A stretch of DNA of 53,451 bases from Chloroflexota bacterium (GTDB taxonomy: Bacteria > Chloroflexota > FW602-bin22 > JACPRP01). Location of the stretch: contig JACQUC010000240.1 of the NCBI GenBank assembly GCA_016210495.1, positions 1 through 53,451 of the forward strand, given 5' to 3'. Below, in pieces: positions 43,414-51,750 of this stretch; the stretch's first letter is position 1; each line of letters begins with the position of its first letter. A program made the translations under genes and the position numbers. The notes below the pieces were generated by a model that was given only the letters and a program-made list of their open reading frames with translations, did no database searches and was not told the DNA's origin.

Positions 43414-45066
43414 TTGATTCGAGACAGAGTATCTGAGCTCTTGCTGGCGTCTGTGCACAAGGCGCAGGCGAAGAAGGCTCTGCCTCCCGTCGCCGTTTCC
43501 GAGGCCGCGCTGGAGCGCCCCGCCAAGCCCGAGTTCGGCGACTATGCCAGTTCGCTACCTCTGAAGCTGGCGCGGGCGGCACGGATGAGCCCTCTGGCCA
43601 TTGCCAGGGCCATCGTCGACGAGATTTCGCCGGTCGATTTCGTGTCCAAGGCAGAGGTGGCGGCTCCGGGTTTCATCAACATCACGCTTAGTGACCGGTG
43701 GCTATCCCTGCAGCTAGACGCCATCCTGGCGGCCGGGATGGAGTTCGGCAACGTGCGCATCGGTTCTGGCGAGAGGGTTCAAATCGAATTCGTCAGCGCC
43801 AATCCGACCGGCCCCTTAACCGCCGCGAGTGGTAGGGGCGGAGCTCTTGGCGACACCCTGGCCAGCATCCTGGCTGCGGTCGGCTACAACGTCGAACGGG
43901 AGTATTACGTCAACGACGCCGGCAGCCGCATGGAGGCTTTTTACCAGACGGTCTTTGCGCGATACTGTCAAGCTCTTGGCGCCCAGGCCGAGGTGCCCGC
44001 CGAGGGGTACCAGGGAGCCTACGTCGTCGATCTGGCCGCGGACATCGTCCGTGAGCACGGCGACCGCTTCCTCAAGATGCCGCCGGCCAAAGCCCTTCAG
44101 GAGCTCGGCCGCATTGCGCTGGATCGGATGATCCAGGCGGCCAGGGAAGACCTTTCGGCGCTAGGTATTCGCTACGACACCTGGTTCAGCGAGCAAAGTC
44201 TTTACGATTCTAGCCTGGTCGGCAAGACCATCGACCTGCTAGGCCAACGGGGCTACACCGACAAGCGTGAGGGCGCCGTCTGGTTCTCATCCACCGCGCT
44301 GGGGGACGACAAGGACAACGTCCTCATACGGAGCAACGGCGCACCCACCTATTTTGCCTCCGACATTGCGTACCACTACGACAAGTTCCTGATGCGCAAA
44401 TACGATCGCGTTATCGACGTACTCGGCGCGGACCATCAGGGCCACGTGCCCAGGATGAAGGCCGGCGTTGCCGCATTGGGCGTGGACCCCAGCCGACTTC
44501 AGCTTATCGTGCACCAATTGATAACGCTGCGACGCGGCGCAGAGATCGTCAGGATGTCCAAACGAACCGGCGACATCGTCACTTTGAGCGAGGTAATCGA
44601 CGAGGTGGGCGCCGATGCCTGTCGATTCTTCTTCCTCTCGCGATCGGCCGATAGCCAGATGGACTTCGATCTGGAGCTAGCCAAGCAGCAATCGGCCGAG
44701 AATCCGGTATTCTACGTGCAGTACGCTCACGCACGCATCGCTAGCATACTGCGCTACGCCGGAGACATCGATTTTTCGACGGGAGACGTTTCCTTGCTGA
44801 CGACCGAGCCGGAGTTGACACTGGTTCGCAAGATGCTGCAACTGCCTGAGCTTGTGGAGAGCGCCGCCCTCCAACTCGAGCCGCACCAACTGCCTTTCTA
44901 CGCTCAGGATCTGGCCGCTATTTTCCACTCGTTCTACACGCAGTGTCGCGTAGTGTCCGAAGACGAGAGCCTAACCAAGGCGCGTCTCAAGCTCGTTCAG
45001 GCCGCCAGGAACGTGCTGGCGAAGACCCTCGGGCTTATGGGTGTAGCCGCGCCCGAGCAAATGTAG
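43414..45066 (+). CDS. argS: Arginine-tRNA ligase with altered HIGH motif
   Basis: Class I aminoacyl-tRNA synthetase charging tRNA-Arg. The 550-aa length and domain order (ArgS N-domain, catalytic core, DALR anticodon-binding end) are normal. The KMSKS-like motif is MSKRTG. The first signature normally reads NPTGPLHxGHGR, but here it is NPTGPLTAASGR (130-141), so both histidines of HxGH are missing (T136, S139). The rest of that segment (IEFVSAN, GALGD) is conserved. The start is a TTG at 43414. It is otherwise intact and presumably essential. Confidence 0.93.
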   Translation: MIRDRVSELLLASVHKAQAKKALPPVAVSEAALERPAKPEFGDYASSLPLKLARAARMSPLAIARAIVDEISPVDFVSKAEVAAPGFINITLSDRWLSLQLDAILAAGMEFGNVRIGSGERVQIEFVSANPTGPLTAASGRGGALGDTLASILAAVGYNVEREYYVNDAGSRMEAFYQTVFARYCQALGAQAEVPAEGYQGAYVVDLAADIVREHGDRFLKMPPAKALQELGRIALDRMIQAAREDLSALGIRYDTWFSEQSLYDSSLVGKTIDLLGQRGYTDKREGAVWFSSTALGDDKDNVLIRSNGAPTYFASDIAYHYDKFLMRKYDRVIDVLGADHQGHVPRMKAGVAALGVDPSRLQLIVHQLITLRRGAEIVRMSKRTGDIVTLSEVIDEVGADACRFFFLSRSADSQMDFDLELAKQQSAENPVFYVQYAHARIASILRYAGDIDFSTGDVSLLTTEPELTLVRKMLQLPELVESAALQLEPHQLPFYAQDLAAIFHSFYTQCRVVSEDESLTKARLKLVQAARNVLAKTLGLMGVAAPEQM

Positions 45067-45091
45067 CATACAAGGTGGAAGGGGAGTGTTG

Positions 45092-46066
45092 ATGAAGGGA
45101 AGAGTCCTTAGTGGCGCTCGACCAACCGGCAAACAGCACATCGGCAACTACATCGGCGCCATCCAGAACTACGTAAAGCTTCAAGATGAGTACGAGTGCC
45201 TTTACTGTGTGGTCGATCTCCACGCCCTTGCAAGTCTGCAAGAGGCCGAGAACCTCCACGCCAACGCCTACGAGATGGTGCTCGACTGGCTTGCCGCGGG
45301 CCTCGATCCCAACAAGAGCGCCATCTTCCCTCAGTCAAGGGTCCCCGAGGTATCCGAGCTGCACGTGATCCTCTCTATGGTCACCCCGATGGGCTGGCTC
45401 ACCCGTGTGCCCACGTTCAAGGAGAAGGTGAGGCAGCAGCCGGACAACGTCAACTACGGCCTCCTGGGTTACCCTGTGCTGCAAACAGCCGACATCATCG
45501 TGTACAAGGCCGATACTGTGCCGGTCGGCGACGACCAGTTGCCGCACCTGGAGCTGGCACGGGAAATAGTTCGGCGCTTCAACTCGATCTTCGGACAGAC
45601 CTTCCCCGAGCCGCATGCCAAGCTTACCACTTTTCCACGGGTTATGGGCATTGACGGCTCACAGAAGATGGGCAAATCCCTCAATAACCACCTGGAGCTA
45701 GCAGCACCAGCCCAGGAGATCGAGCGCCGCGTGAGGATGATGGTTACCGACCCGGCGCGCATCCGGCGCACGGATCCCGGGCATCCCGAGGTATGCAACG
45801 TCTTCTCTCTACACAACTTCTACTCGCCGAGCGAGGTTGCCGAAATCGCCACGGCGTGTCGGGGGGCGACAATCGGCTGCGTGGAATGCAAGCTCAACCT
45901 GGCCAGAAACCTCAATCAGAGCCTGGAGCCCCATCGAGAGAGGCGTGCCAGGTTTGCCGCCGATCCTAACTTCGTGTGGGACGTCCTGGCCGAAGGAACG
46001 AGGCGCGCACGCGCCCTGGCCACCGAGACGATGGCAGAGGTGAGGCAAAAGGTCGGGTTGGCGTAA
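45092..46066 (+). CDS. trpS: Tryptophan-tRNA ligase
   Basis: A 324-aa class I synthetase. The HIGH motif is HIGNYIGA (16-23) and the KMSKS motif is KMGKS in DGSQKMGKSLNNH. Tryptophan-pocket segments YPVLQTADIIVYKAD and VPVGDDQLPHLELAREIVRRFN are present. The ATG at 45092 has AAGGGGAG 5 nt upstream. A GTG and a TTG just before it are within the ribosome site. It follows argS by 25 bp. Confidence 0.96.
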   Translation: MKGRVLSGARPTGKQHIGNYIGAIQNYVKLQDEYECLYCVVDLHALASLQEAENLHANAYEMVLDWLAAGLDPNKSAIFPQSRVPEVSELHVILSMVTPMGWLTRVPTFKEKVRQQPDNVNYGLLGYPVLQTADIIVYKADTVPVGDDQLPHLELAREIVRRFNSIFGQTFPEPHAKLTTFPRVMGIDGSQKMGKSLNNHLELAAPAQEIERRVRMMVTDPARIRRTDPGHPEVCNVFSLHNFYSPSEVAEIATACRGATIGCVECKLNLARNLNQSLEPHRERRARFAADPNFVWDVLAEGTRRARALATETMAEVRQKVGLA

Positions 46067-46093
46067 GATAGCAATCGGCTTTTCAGCCGTCAG

Positions 46094-46747
46094 CTACCGC
46101 TTTTTCCGAAACTTGTTCCACGTGGACACAAAGTGCACTAAGACGCCTGAGTACCGTCCTACCACACGGCCTGTCTGCAGATTCTGCAAGAACTGCTCTT
46201 TGCTCTCGAAAGGAGACATCTCCACAAAAGACGCGCCTATCTCTGCCGCAATGTGCCCGTCACTGCCGGCGCCGCGCAAGAGCTGATGCTGCACGGCAAA
46301 CGTCTCGGCCCTTTGATTGTCCGCTCGGAGCAGGCAGCGAGAGTTCTGCACCTCGAGAATGTCCACTTGGGACAGGATGCTCAGCAGCTTCTCCGCCTTT
46401 AGCGGCGACTTGCGCAGGCGGTCGAAGGGGTGAGGGATATAGACCAGCCCACCCTGCTCCTTGATCTTTGCCACGGTGTCCTCGGGCGACAGGCGGGGTG
46501 GAATGTACTTTTCGAGGAACAGCCCGATGACCTCGCCGCCAGTGGTCTTTATCTCCTCCCCCACGATGATCTTCTGCGGCGCCATCTCTCGCAGCCGGAG
46601 CGCCCCCTCGACTCGATTGTGATCCGTGATCGCCACATAGTCCAGGTGCATCGCTCGGGCCGTGTTAATGACCTCTTGCAAGGTAGTCGCGCAATCCGGG
46701 GAGTACTCGGTGTGCACGTGCATATCTATTCTAACCATCTCGCCCAT
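46094..46747 (-). CDS. PHP-domain metal-dependent phosphoesterase
   Basis: A 217-aa PHP protein with RIDMHVHTEYSPDC, AITDHNRVEGA, VGEEIKTTGGEVIGLF, YIPHPFDRLRKS and a late GAGSDGHIAAEIG. This is the short YciV/PHP-C group; substrates are often nucleotides or are unknown. The start is ATG at 46747 or the ATG three codons later. It overlaps the HD-domain gene by 17 nt, so the two are translated together. It converges on trpS with 27 bp between stops. Confidence 0.85.
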   Translation of the reverse strand: MGEMVRIDMHVHTEYSPDCATTLQEVINTARAMHLDYVAITDHNRVEGALRLREMAPQKIIVGEEIKTTGGEVIGLFLEKYIPPRLSPEDTVAKIKEQGGLVYIPHPFDRLRKSPLKAEKLLSILSQVDILEVQNSRCLLRADNQRAETFAVQHQLLRGAGSDGHIAAEIGASFVEMSPFESKEQFLQNLQTGRVVGRYSGVLVHFVSTWNKFRKKR

Positions 46748-47516
46748 TCCGGCACCGACGCAACGCCTCCAGGATCGGCCCAGGAGCCTCGGCCGCCAGT
46801 TTCATCAGCAACTTGATCCTTTCCATTTGCCTCATCCGGTCCAACCCCCCACACACCACGTGCCCTCGCTTGAGCCAGATCTCCAGCAAGCCCGGCCAGT
46901 CCGGCACGTGCTCCCAGCGGCAAGCCTCGCCAAGGCGCATTCGGACCACCGACGTGCCCACGCCCAGTTGGGCCGCGATGACAGCTAGCCTGTGTCCTCG
47001 GTTCAACAAGGGCAGGATATCGTTGGCATCAACCGGAGAGCACCGATTTCGCATCGCGGAGTGGAGGTCGCACTGGTGCACCAGCGCGGCCTCCGGCGTA
47101 TGAGGTTGGACCTTGCCCCACACGCCGTGGTGCGAAACGATAATATGCCAAATGTGGTCGACTTCCTCCGGCGATAGCACAGGACCCGTGACTAGTTGAG
47201 CCGCGTCGAGGACGTCAACAGCCTCCGAGATCGCTTGCTCCGGCATCTCTTTCATAATAGTGGAGTGCGACCTGATGTGCGATTCACGTGCGCTCAGCTT
47301 GGTGAGGTCGTGAAGGAGGCCGCCCACCGTGATGGCCTCCAGGTTCAGTTTGGGATATCGCTCGCGCCACTCGGGAAAAGCCTCCAGGCACAACAGCACC
47401 ACGTCGATAGTGTGCACAAATACGGGCATGCCACGATCTCTGATGCGCCAGAGGCCCTGCACTTTTTCCGAGGCGACGATCGTGGTTACGAGGGATTCGA
47501 GAGCCTTGATGGACAC
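46731..47516 (-). CDS. HD-domain phosphohydrolase with a C-terminal helix-turn-helix-like region
   Basis: A 261-aa protein. The HD motif is complete: H35, then GGLLHDLTK (H69-D70, K73), RSHSTIM and IIVSHHGVWGK. The segment after residue 160 (DILPLLNRGHRLAVIAAQLGVGTSVVRMRLGEAC) looks like a helix-turn-helix. It starts at a GTG at 47516 with AGGGAA 6 nt upstream and is coupled to the PHP gene. An HD hydrolase with a PHP phosphoesterase suggests nucleotide or RNA-end metabolism, but the substrate is unknown. Confidence 0.75.
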   Translation of the reverse strand: MSIKALESLVTTIVASEKVQGLWRIRDRGMPVFVHTIDVVLLCLEAFPEWRERYPKLNLEAITVGGLLHDLTKLSARESHIRSHSTIMKEMPEQAISEAVDVLDAAQLVTGPVLSPEEVDHIWHIIVSHHGVWGKVQPHTPEAALVHQCDLHSAMRNRCSPVDANDILPLLNRGHRLAVIAAQLGVGTSVVRMRLGEACRWEHVPDWPGLLEIWLKRGHVVCGGLDRMRQMERIKLLMKLAAEAPGPILEALRRCRNGRDG

Positions 47517-47703
47517 GCAATGTTCCCTGCACTAGAATCGGCGTTAGCTGGCCAACGCGTCGTATTCTAACACGCCCCACAGGCGCTGGCAATAACCGTA
47601 TTCGCGACCTTCACCAACACTCCCTACCGGGCGGCCGTGAAAATCCTGCAAAAACCGTACGGGATCCTGTGCAGCCAAAGTTCGGGGTGGAACACGCGAA
47701 GTG

Positions 47704-48015
47704 TTAAGCCCTGCGCAGCAGCCTGATGTTGACCGCGTGGTTCTGATTGCGGCGCTCGTCCCGCTGCACATCGAATTGAACTCGATCACCCTCGTTCAGG
47801 GAGTCGAAGTTCGCCTCTTGCAGAGATGTGCGATGAAAGAATAGATCCGAGATCTTTCCTTCGGGCCGGATGAACCCAAAACCCCGCTCGCGAATCAATC
47901 TCTTGATCGTGCCCTCTCGTGTGTCATTTCTGGGAACAAAGCTCGGACCACGCCGTTTGTGAATTAGGTGGGCGTACTGTTCGAGCAGTCCGGGTTGACG
48001 TCCGTTCTTTAACAA
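47704..48015 (-). CDS. Cold-shock-domain protein with N-terminal extension
   Basis: A 103-aa protein with one OB-fold cold-shock domain (about 35-102). RNP1 is GFGFIR (45-50) and RNP2 is DLFFHRTSL (57-65), both nucleic acid binding. It differs from ordinary Csp proteins (65-70 aa) in a basic 34-residue N-terminal extension. The ATG at 48015 lies inside the end of a small upstream frame. It may be an RNA chaperone. Confidence 0.88.
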   Translation of the reverse strand: MLKNGRQPGLLEQYAHLIHKRRGPSFVPRNDTREGTIKRLIRERGFGFIRPEGKISDLFFHRTSLQEANFDSLNEGDRVQFDVQRDERRNQNHAVNIRLLRRA

Positions 48016-48239
48016 CTAAATAACCTCCGCTTTTCGCAGCCAAATAGCCTATACAAACCATTATCCCTTTTCTTGGATCTCAAAGTCGGTGCCGATCGAG
48101 CCGTCGGAGCAACACAAGGACATTGCCCACGCGCCGAGGACGTGAGCTTCTGGTGCAAGAAGACGCGCAGCACAGATAAGAGGCTAAACAGGATAACTTC
48201 TGCCAACAGTATAGCAGAGAACCACGCGATAAGCAACAT
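48009..48239 (-). CDS. Possible small membrane protein before the cold-shock gene
   Basis: A 76-codon frame whose first 25 residues (LLIAWFSAILLAEVILFSLLSVL) form a convincing membrane helix. The rest is basic and Cys/Arg-rich with no recognised domain. Its stop overlaps the cold-shock start. The ribosome site is weak (AGAGGC). It may be a real small gene or chance in the leader. Confidence 0.3.
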   Translation of the reverse strand: MLLIAWFSAILLAEVILFSLLSVLRVFLHQKLTSSARGQCPCVAPTARSAPTLRSKKRDNGLYRLFGCEKRRLFSC

Positions 48240-48455
48240 CTAATTGCCTCTAATTGCCCCAATTGCTAAACATTGCGGCCCGAATTCTGCTATCATTCCC
48301 TAGACGGTAGGCCGCGCGATCTCAAATTGGAACCGCACAGCAGTGGCTGTACGCCGTCACGGCACAGGCAGGATTGGAAGGTCTTTGTACAAGATTCGTG
48401 CCAGGCCAGTTAGTTTTTGGTGTGAAATGGCGGCGCTGCCAACCCCACCCGCCAA

Positions 48456-48478
48456 GGGCGAGGAGACCTCGCCCCTAC
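48456..48478 (-). repeat. TAGGGGC palindromic element, copy F
   Basis: GGGCGAGG (48456-48463) and CCTCGCCC (48467-48474) with an AGA loop, then CTAC. On the minus strand it reads GTAGGGGCGAGG, the family edge with a GAGG core. Confidence 0.8.
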
Positions 48479-48546
48479 GCTGCCTTATTCTGCACTAGGA
48501 ACCGGTTGGGTGGTTCAACATAGCACGCGTTGTCCGCCGGTCTGGC

Positions 48547-48572
48547 GGGCATCCTTCCGTGGAAGGATGCCC
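48547..48572 (+). promoter_or_regulatory. 12-bp hairpin abutting the exporter ribosome site
   Basis: GGGCATCCTTCC (48547-48558) and GGAAGGATGCCC (48561-48572) pair perfectly around GT. The Shine-Dalgarno GGGAGGTG starts one nucleotide later (48574), so the fold could influence translation of the exporter. Confidence 0.55.
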
Positions 48573-48587
48573 TGGGAGGTGTTCGTC

Positions 48588-50597
48588 ATGATACACGACC
48601 ACGGGTGGTGGTCTTATATCCGCTACGACGAGGAACAGGATCGGCCCACTTTGAGCTGGGGCCTCCTGCGGCGCGTCGCTCATTATGCAAGGCCGTACCG
48701 AGGGCGCATTGCCGTTATGCTGGCTACTATCCTTAGCATTACGCTGCTGTCCCTGGTGCCGCCGCTGCTATACCGCGATCTCATCGACAACGCCCTGCCA
48801 AATCGCGATTTCAGCAGGCTCAATCTCCTGGCCCTGGGGATGATCGGCATTCCGCTGCTGAACGGCCTGATTGGCGTCATCCAGCGTTATCTGAGCTCCA
48901 GCATCGGCGAGGGCATCATCTTCGACTTGAGACGTTCGTTATTCGAACACCTGCAGCGCATGTCGCTGCGGTTCTTCACCAACACGAAGACCGGCGAGCT
49001 GATGTCTCGGCTCAACAACGACGTCGTGGGTTCCCAGCAGGCCGTCACCAGCACCACGGTCAACATCGTTTCCAACGTGATCGCGCTGGTCTCGACCCTA
49101 ACGATAATGCTGTCTCTGGAATGGCGGCTGACCCTGCTGGGCATCGCGATTCTGCCGCTGTTCATTCTACCGGCCAAGCGCGTAGGACGCCTCCTGCGGC
49201 GCATAACGCGGGAGTCGCTGAGCCTGAACGCCCAGATGAACGCGCTGATGAACGAGACCCTCAACGTCAGCGGCGCGCTGCTGGTGAAGATCTTCGGGCG
49301 CACGGCAGACGAAAACGCTCGGTTCGCGGAACGAGCCGCGGGGGTGCGTGACATCGGCATCCGCCAGGCCCTCGTGGGCCGGTGGTTCTTCCTCGGCCTC
49401 AGCCTGGTGAGCGCCGTCGGCACGGCTATCGTCTTCTGGAGCGGCGGCCAGCTCGTGCTGCGCGGCGAGTTCACCATAGGCACCATCGTGGCCTTCAGCA
49501 CCTATCTAACGCAACTGTACGGCCCTCTATCGGCCCTAACCAATGCCCGAGTCGAGTTTGCCACGGCGATGGTGAGCTTCGAGCGCGTGTTTGAAGTGCT
49601 CGATCTGCCCGTGGAGATCCACGACAGGCCGGGAGCGGAGAGCCTGGAACGGGTCGAGGGGAGCGTGGAGTTTGCGGACGTCTCCTTCAGCTATTTGGAG
49701 GGCAACGGCTCCACACGGCAGCCGGTGCTGGCAGAGGTACCACGATTCCGCTGGCATGGCCAGGGCAGCGACGCGATCTCTCCGGAGCCACGCCACGCTG
49801 CCAAGCCGAACGACGGGCAAATCAAGGGGGAAAACGGGAGCCCGCCCGGCGACAACGAACATCCGACTTCCCCGCGATGGGCACTCGAGAACGTCTCCTT
49901 CAACGTCAAGCCAGGCCAATTGGCGGCGCTCGTCGGCCCCAGCGGCGCGGGTAAGACGACGATAACCTACCTCTTGCCAAGGCTCTACGACCCCACCAGG
50001 GGAAGAATCCTCATCGACGGCCGGGATTTACGCGATGTTTCGCTCGCCTCGCTGTCGCGCCAGATTGGCATCGTCACCCAGGAGGCCTACCTTCTCCACG
50101 ACACGGTCCGCAGCAACCTGCTCTATGCCAAGCCCGACGCGACGCAGGCGCAGATCGAGGACGCCTGCGAAGCAGCCAACATCCATGATTTCATCGCGGG
50201 CCTGCCCGACGGCTATGAGACCGTCGTGGGCGAGCGGGGCTATCGCCTCTCGGGCGGCGAGAAGCAGCGTGTGGCCATCGCGCGCGTCCTGCTCAAAGAC
50301 CCGCGCATCCTCATCCTGGACGAGGCGACGTCGCACCTCGATTCGCAGTCCGAGGCTCTGATCCAGGCTGCGCTGGAGCGCGTGATGCAAGGACGAACGA
50401 GTATCGTCATTGCCCATCGGCTCAGCACCATCCTGGCTGCTGACGTCATTCTGGTGCTGGACCAGGGTCGACTGGTCGAGATGGGTACACACGCGGAGCT
50501 GCTGGCGCGTGGCGGGTTGTACGCGAGCCTTTACGAGACGCAGTTCCGGCGGAGCGCGCTGATGGGAGAGTCGAGAATCGAGAGTCGAGATGCCTGA
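48588..50597 (+). CDS. ABC exporter half-transporter (MdlB/MsbA-like) with an insertion in the ATPase
   Basis: A 669-aa transporter with a six-helix membrane domain (about 40-310) and one ATPase. Walker A is GPSGAGKT (450-457), the signature LSGGEKQRVA and Walker B ILILDEATSHLD. Between the first ATPase strands (FADVSFSYL, to 370) and WALENVSF (431) there are about 60 extra polar residues not usual in the family. The start is the ATG at 48588 with GGGAGGTG 6 nt upstream. The final residues MGESRIESRDA come from the repeat at 50560-50664. It probably works as a homodimer, since no partner is adjacent. Confidence 0.92.
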   Translation: MIHDHGWWSYIRYDEEQDRPTLSWGLLRRVAHYARPYRGRIAVMLATILSITLLSLVPPLLYRDLIDNALPNRDFSRLNLLALGMIGIPLLNGLIGVIQRYLSSSIGEGIIFDLRRSLFEHLQRMSLRFFTNTKTGELMSRLNNDVVGSQQAVTSTTVNIVSNVIALVSTLTIMLSLEWRLTLLGIAILPLFILPAKRVGRLLRRITRESLSLNAQMNALMNETLNVSGALLVKIFGRTADENARFAERAAGVRDIGIRQALVGRWFFLGLSLVSAVGTAIVFWSGGQLVLRGEFTIGTIVAFSTYLTQLYGPLSALTNARVEFATAMVSFERVFEVLDLPVEIHDRPGAESLERVEGSVEFADVSFSYLEGNGSTRQPVLAEVPRFRWHGQGSDAISPEPRHAAKPNDGQIKGENGSPPGDNEHPTSPRWALENVSFNVKPGQLAALVGPSGAGKTTITYLLPRLYDPTRGRILIDGRDLRDVSLASLSRQIGIVTQEAYLLHDTVRSNLLYAKPDATQAQIEDACEAANIHDFIAGLPDGYETVVGERGYRLSGGEKQRVAIARVLLKDPRILILDEATSHLDSQSEALIQAALERVMQGRTSIVIAHRLSTILAADVILVLDQGRLVEMGTHAELLARGGLYASLYETQFRRSALMGESRIESRDA

Positions 50598-50664
50598 TGG
50601 GAGAGTCGAGAGTCGAGATGCCGGACCCTCGACTCTCGACTCTCGATTCTAGACTCTCGACTCG
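50560..50664. repeat. GAGAGTCGAG tandem and inverted repeat at the exporter 3' end
   Basis: A unit starting TGATGGGAGAGTCGAG and ending TCGAGATGCC occurs twice in tandem (50560-50594 and 50595-50622, the second 7 bp shorter). It is followed by its inverse CTCGACTCTCGACTCTCG (50628-50645) and more of the same to 50664. The two halves can form a long hairpin after the exporter stop, which could act as a terminator. Confidence 0.85.
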
Positions 50665-50668
50665 CCTG

Positions 50669-50697
50669 TTGCTCCAGGCTATGTTTGCTGCTATAGT
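50669..50697 (+). promoter_or_regulatory. Promoter of the SPFH operon
   Basis: TTGCTC (50669-50674), 17-nt spacer, TATAGT (50692-50697, 5 of 6), 31 bp before the ATG. Confidence 0.6.
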
Positions 50698-50727
50698 AGC
50701 TGCAATGGACGAGCGGAGGAGGGGCGT

Positions 50728-51750
50728 ATGCCGGGGAAGAGACACGACGGAAAAGGCGCCAAAGACGACGACGCTTCGAGCTATCTGCAAGAAGTCCAGC
50801 GGTTACTCAGTAGATCGGCCTCGGGGGGTGAAGGAATGGAGAATGTGAGGGGGCTTCCGGTGGGACCGCGTGCTCAGGGAACACTGCGTCTGGTCGGGTG
50901 TACTTCCGTTGCCGTCGTCGGCCTCATTTTTGTTATCGGCCTATTTATGTCGGGGTTCGTCGTCACCGCCGGCCACGTGGGAGTAGTGACCACCTTCGGC
51001 AAGGTGGAGGATGGCGTCCTCTATCCAGGCTTCCATCTGCGGGTGCCTTTTGTCAATCAGATCCATCAGATCGACGTGCGCGTGCAACCCCACGCCTTCA
51101 AGGAAATCGACGCCGCCAGCAACGAGCAGCAGAGCGTGAAGCTGACCGGGATGATGAACTATCACCTCAACCCGGCGCGCGCCAACGAACTCTACCAGAC
51201 GGTGGGGCTCGATTTCGCCACCAAGGTGATCGACCCGGCGTTCAGCGACTTCATCAAGGAAGTGGTGCCCCAGTATCGTGCCGCCGAAATCCTGCTCAAG
51301 CGGGATGAAATCCGCCGCAACACCAAGGATAAGCTGTCAGGCAACCTCGAGCGCTATGGGATCGTCGTGGACGACATCTACATCAGCAGTATCGCCTTCA
51401 GCCCGGAGTATCAGCAGGCCATCGAGCAGAAGCAAACGGCGCAGCAAAACGTGGGGCGCGAAGAGCAGCTACTGGCCCAGAAGGAGATCCAGGCCAAGCA
51501 GAGGCTGGTAGAGGCCAGGGGAGAGGCTGACTCCACGATAGAGCGGGCCCGAGGGGAATCCGAATCCAATCGGATGCGTGGGCTGAACCTCACAGCCGAC
51601 CTGATTCGCTACATCGAGGCCACCCGGTGGGACGGCAAGATGCCGCAGGTGACCGGTGGAGCGGTGCCTTTCCTTAGTATCGGGCAGCCACCTGCGCCAA
51701 CCGGTTCGGCGCAGCCGGCCGCGCCCTCCTCGGGAGGCCAGAGCAGGTGA
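50728..51750 (+). CDS. SPFH/band-7 (prohibitin-like) membrane protein
   Basis: A 340-aa protein with a polar N-terminal tail, one membrane helix (about 55-78) and an SPFH domain (SGFVVTAGHVGVVTTFGKVEDGVLYPGFHLRVPFVNQIHQID). A coiled coil rich in Glu/Ala/Gln follows (NVGREEQLLAQKEIQAKQRLVEARGEAD), then a Pro/Ala-rich end. It should oligomerise in the membrane like prohibitins or HflK/HflC. GGAGGAGGGG precedes the ATG at 50728; a second ATG at 50836 is possible. Its stop overlaps the next gene by 4 nt. Confidence 0.9.
   Translation: MPGKRHDGKGAKDDDASSYLQEVQRLLSRSASGGEGMENVRGLPVGPRAQGTLRLVGCTSVAVVGLIFVIGLFMSGFVVTAGHVGVVTTFGKVEDGVLYPGFHLRVPFVNQIHQIDVRVQPHAFKEIDAASNEQQSVKLTGMMNYHLNPARANELYQTVGLDFATKVIDPAFSDFIKEVVPQYRAAEILLKRDEIRRNTKDKLSGNLERYGIVVDDIYISSIAFSPEYQQAIEQKQTAQQNVGREEQLLAQKEIQAKQRLVEARGEADSTIERARGESESNRMRGLNLTADLIRYIEATRWDGKMPQVTGGAVPFLSIGQPPAPTGSAQPAAPSSGGQSR

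Larger units (their letters stand above)
48240..48587. other. Intergenic region upstream of the ABC exporter
   Basis: Between the divergent cold-shock and exporter genes. It contains AATTGCC-type short repeats (48240-48268), palindrome copy F (48456-48478) and a strong hairpin at 48547-48572. No convincing promoter was found on either strand. Confidence 0.5.

Noticed and set aside
46067..46093. Bidirectional terminator between trpS and the PHP gene
   Set aside because: CGGCT-TTTC-AGCCG forms only a 5-bp stem without a clear T-run, too weak to call.
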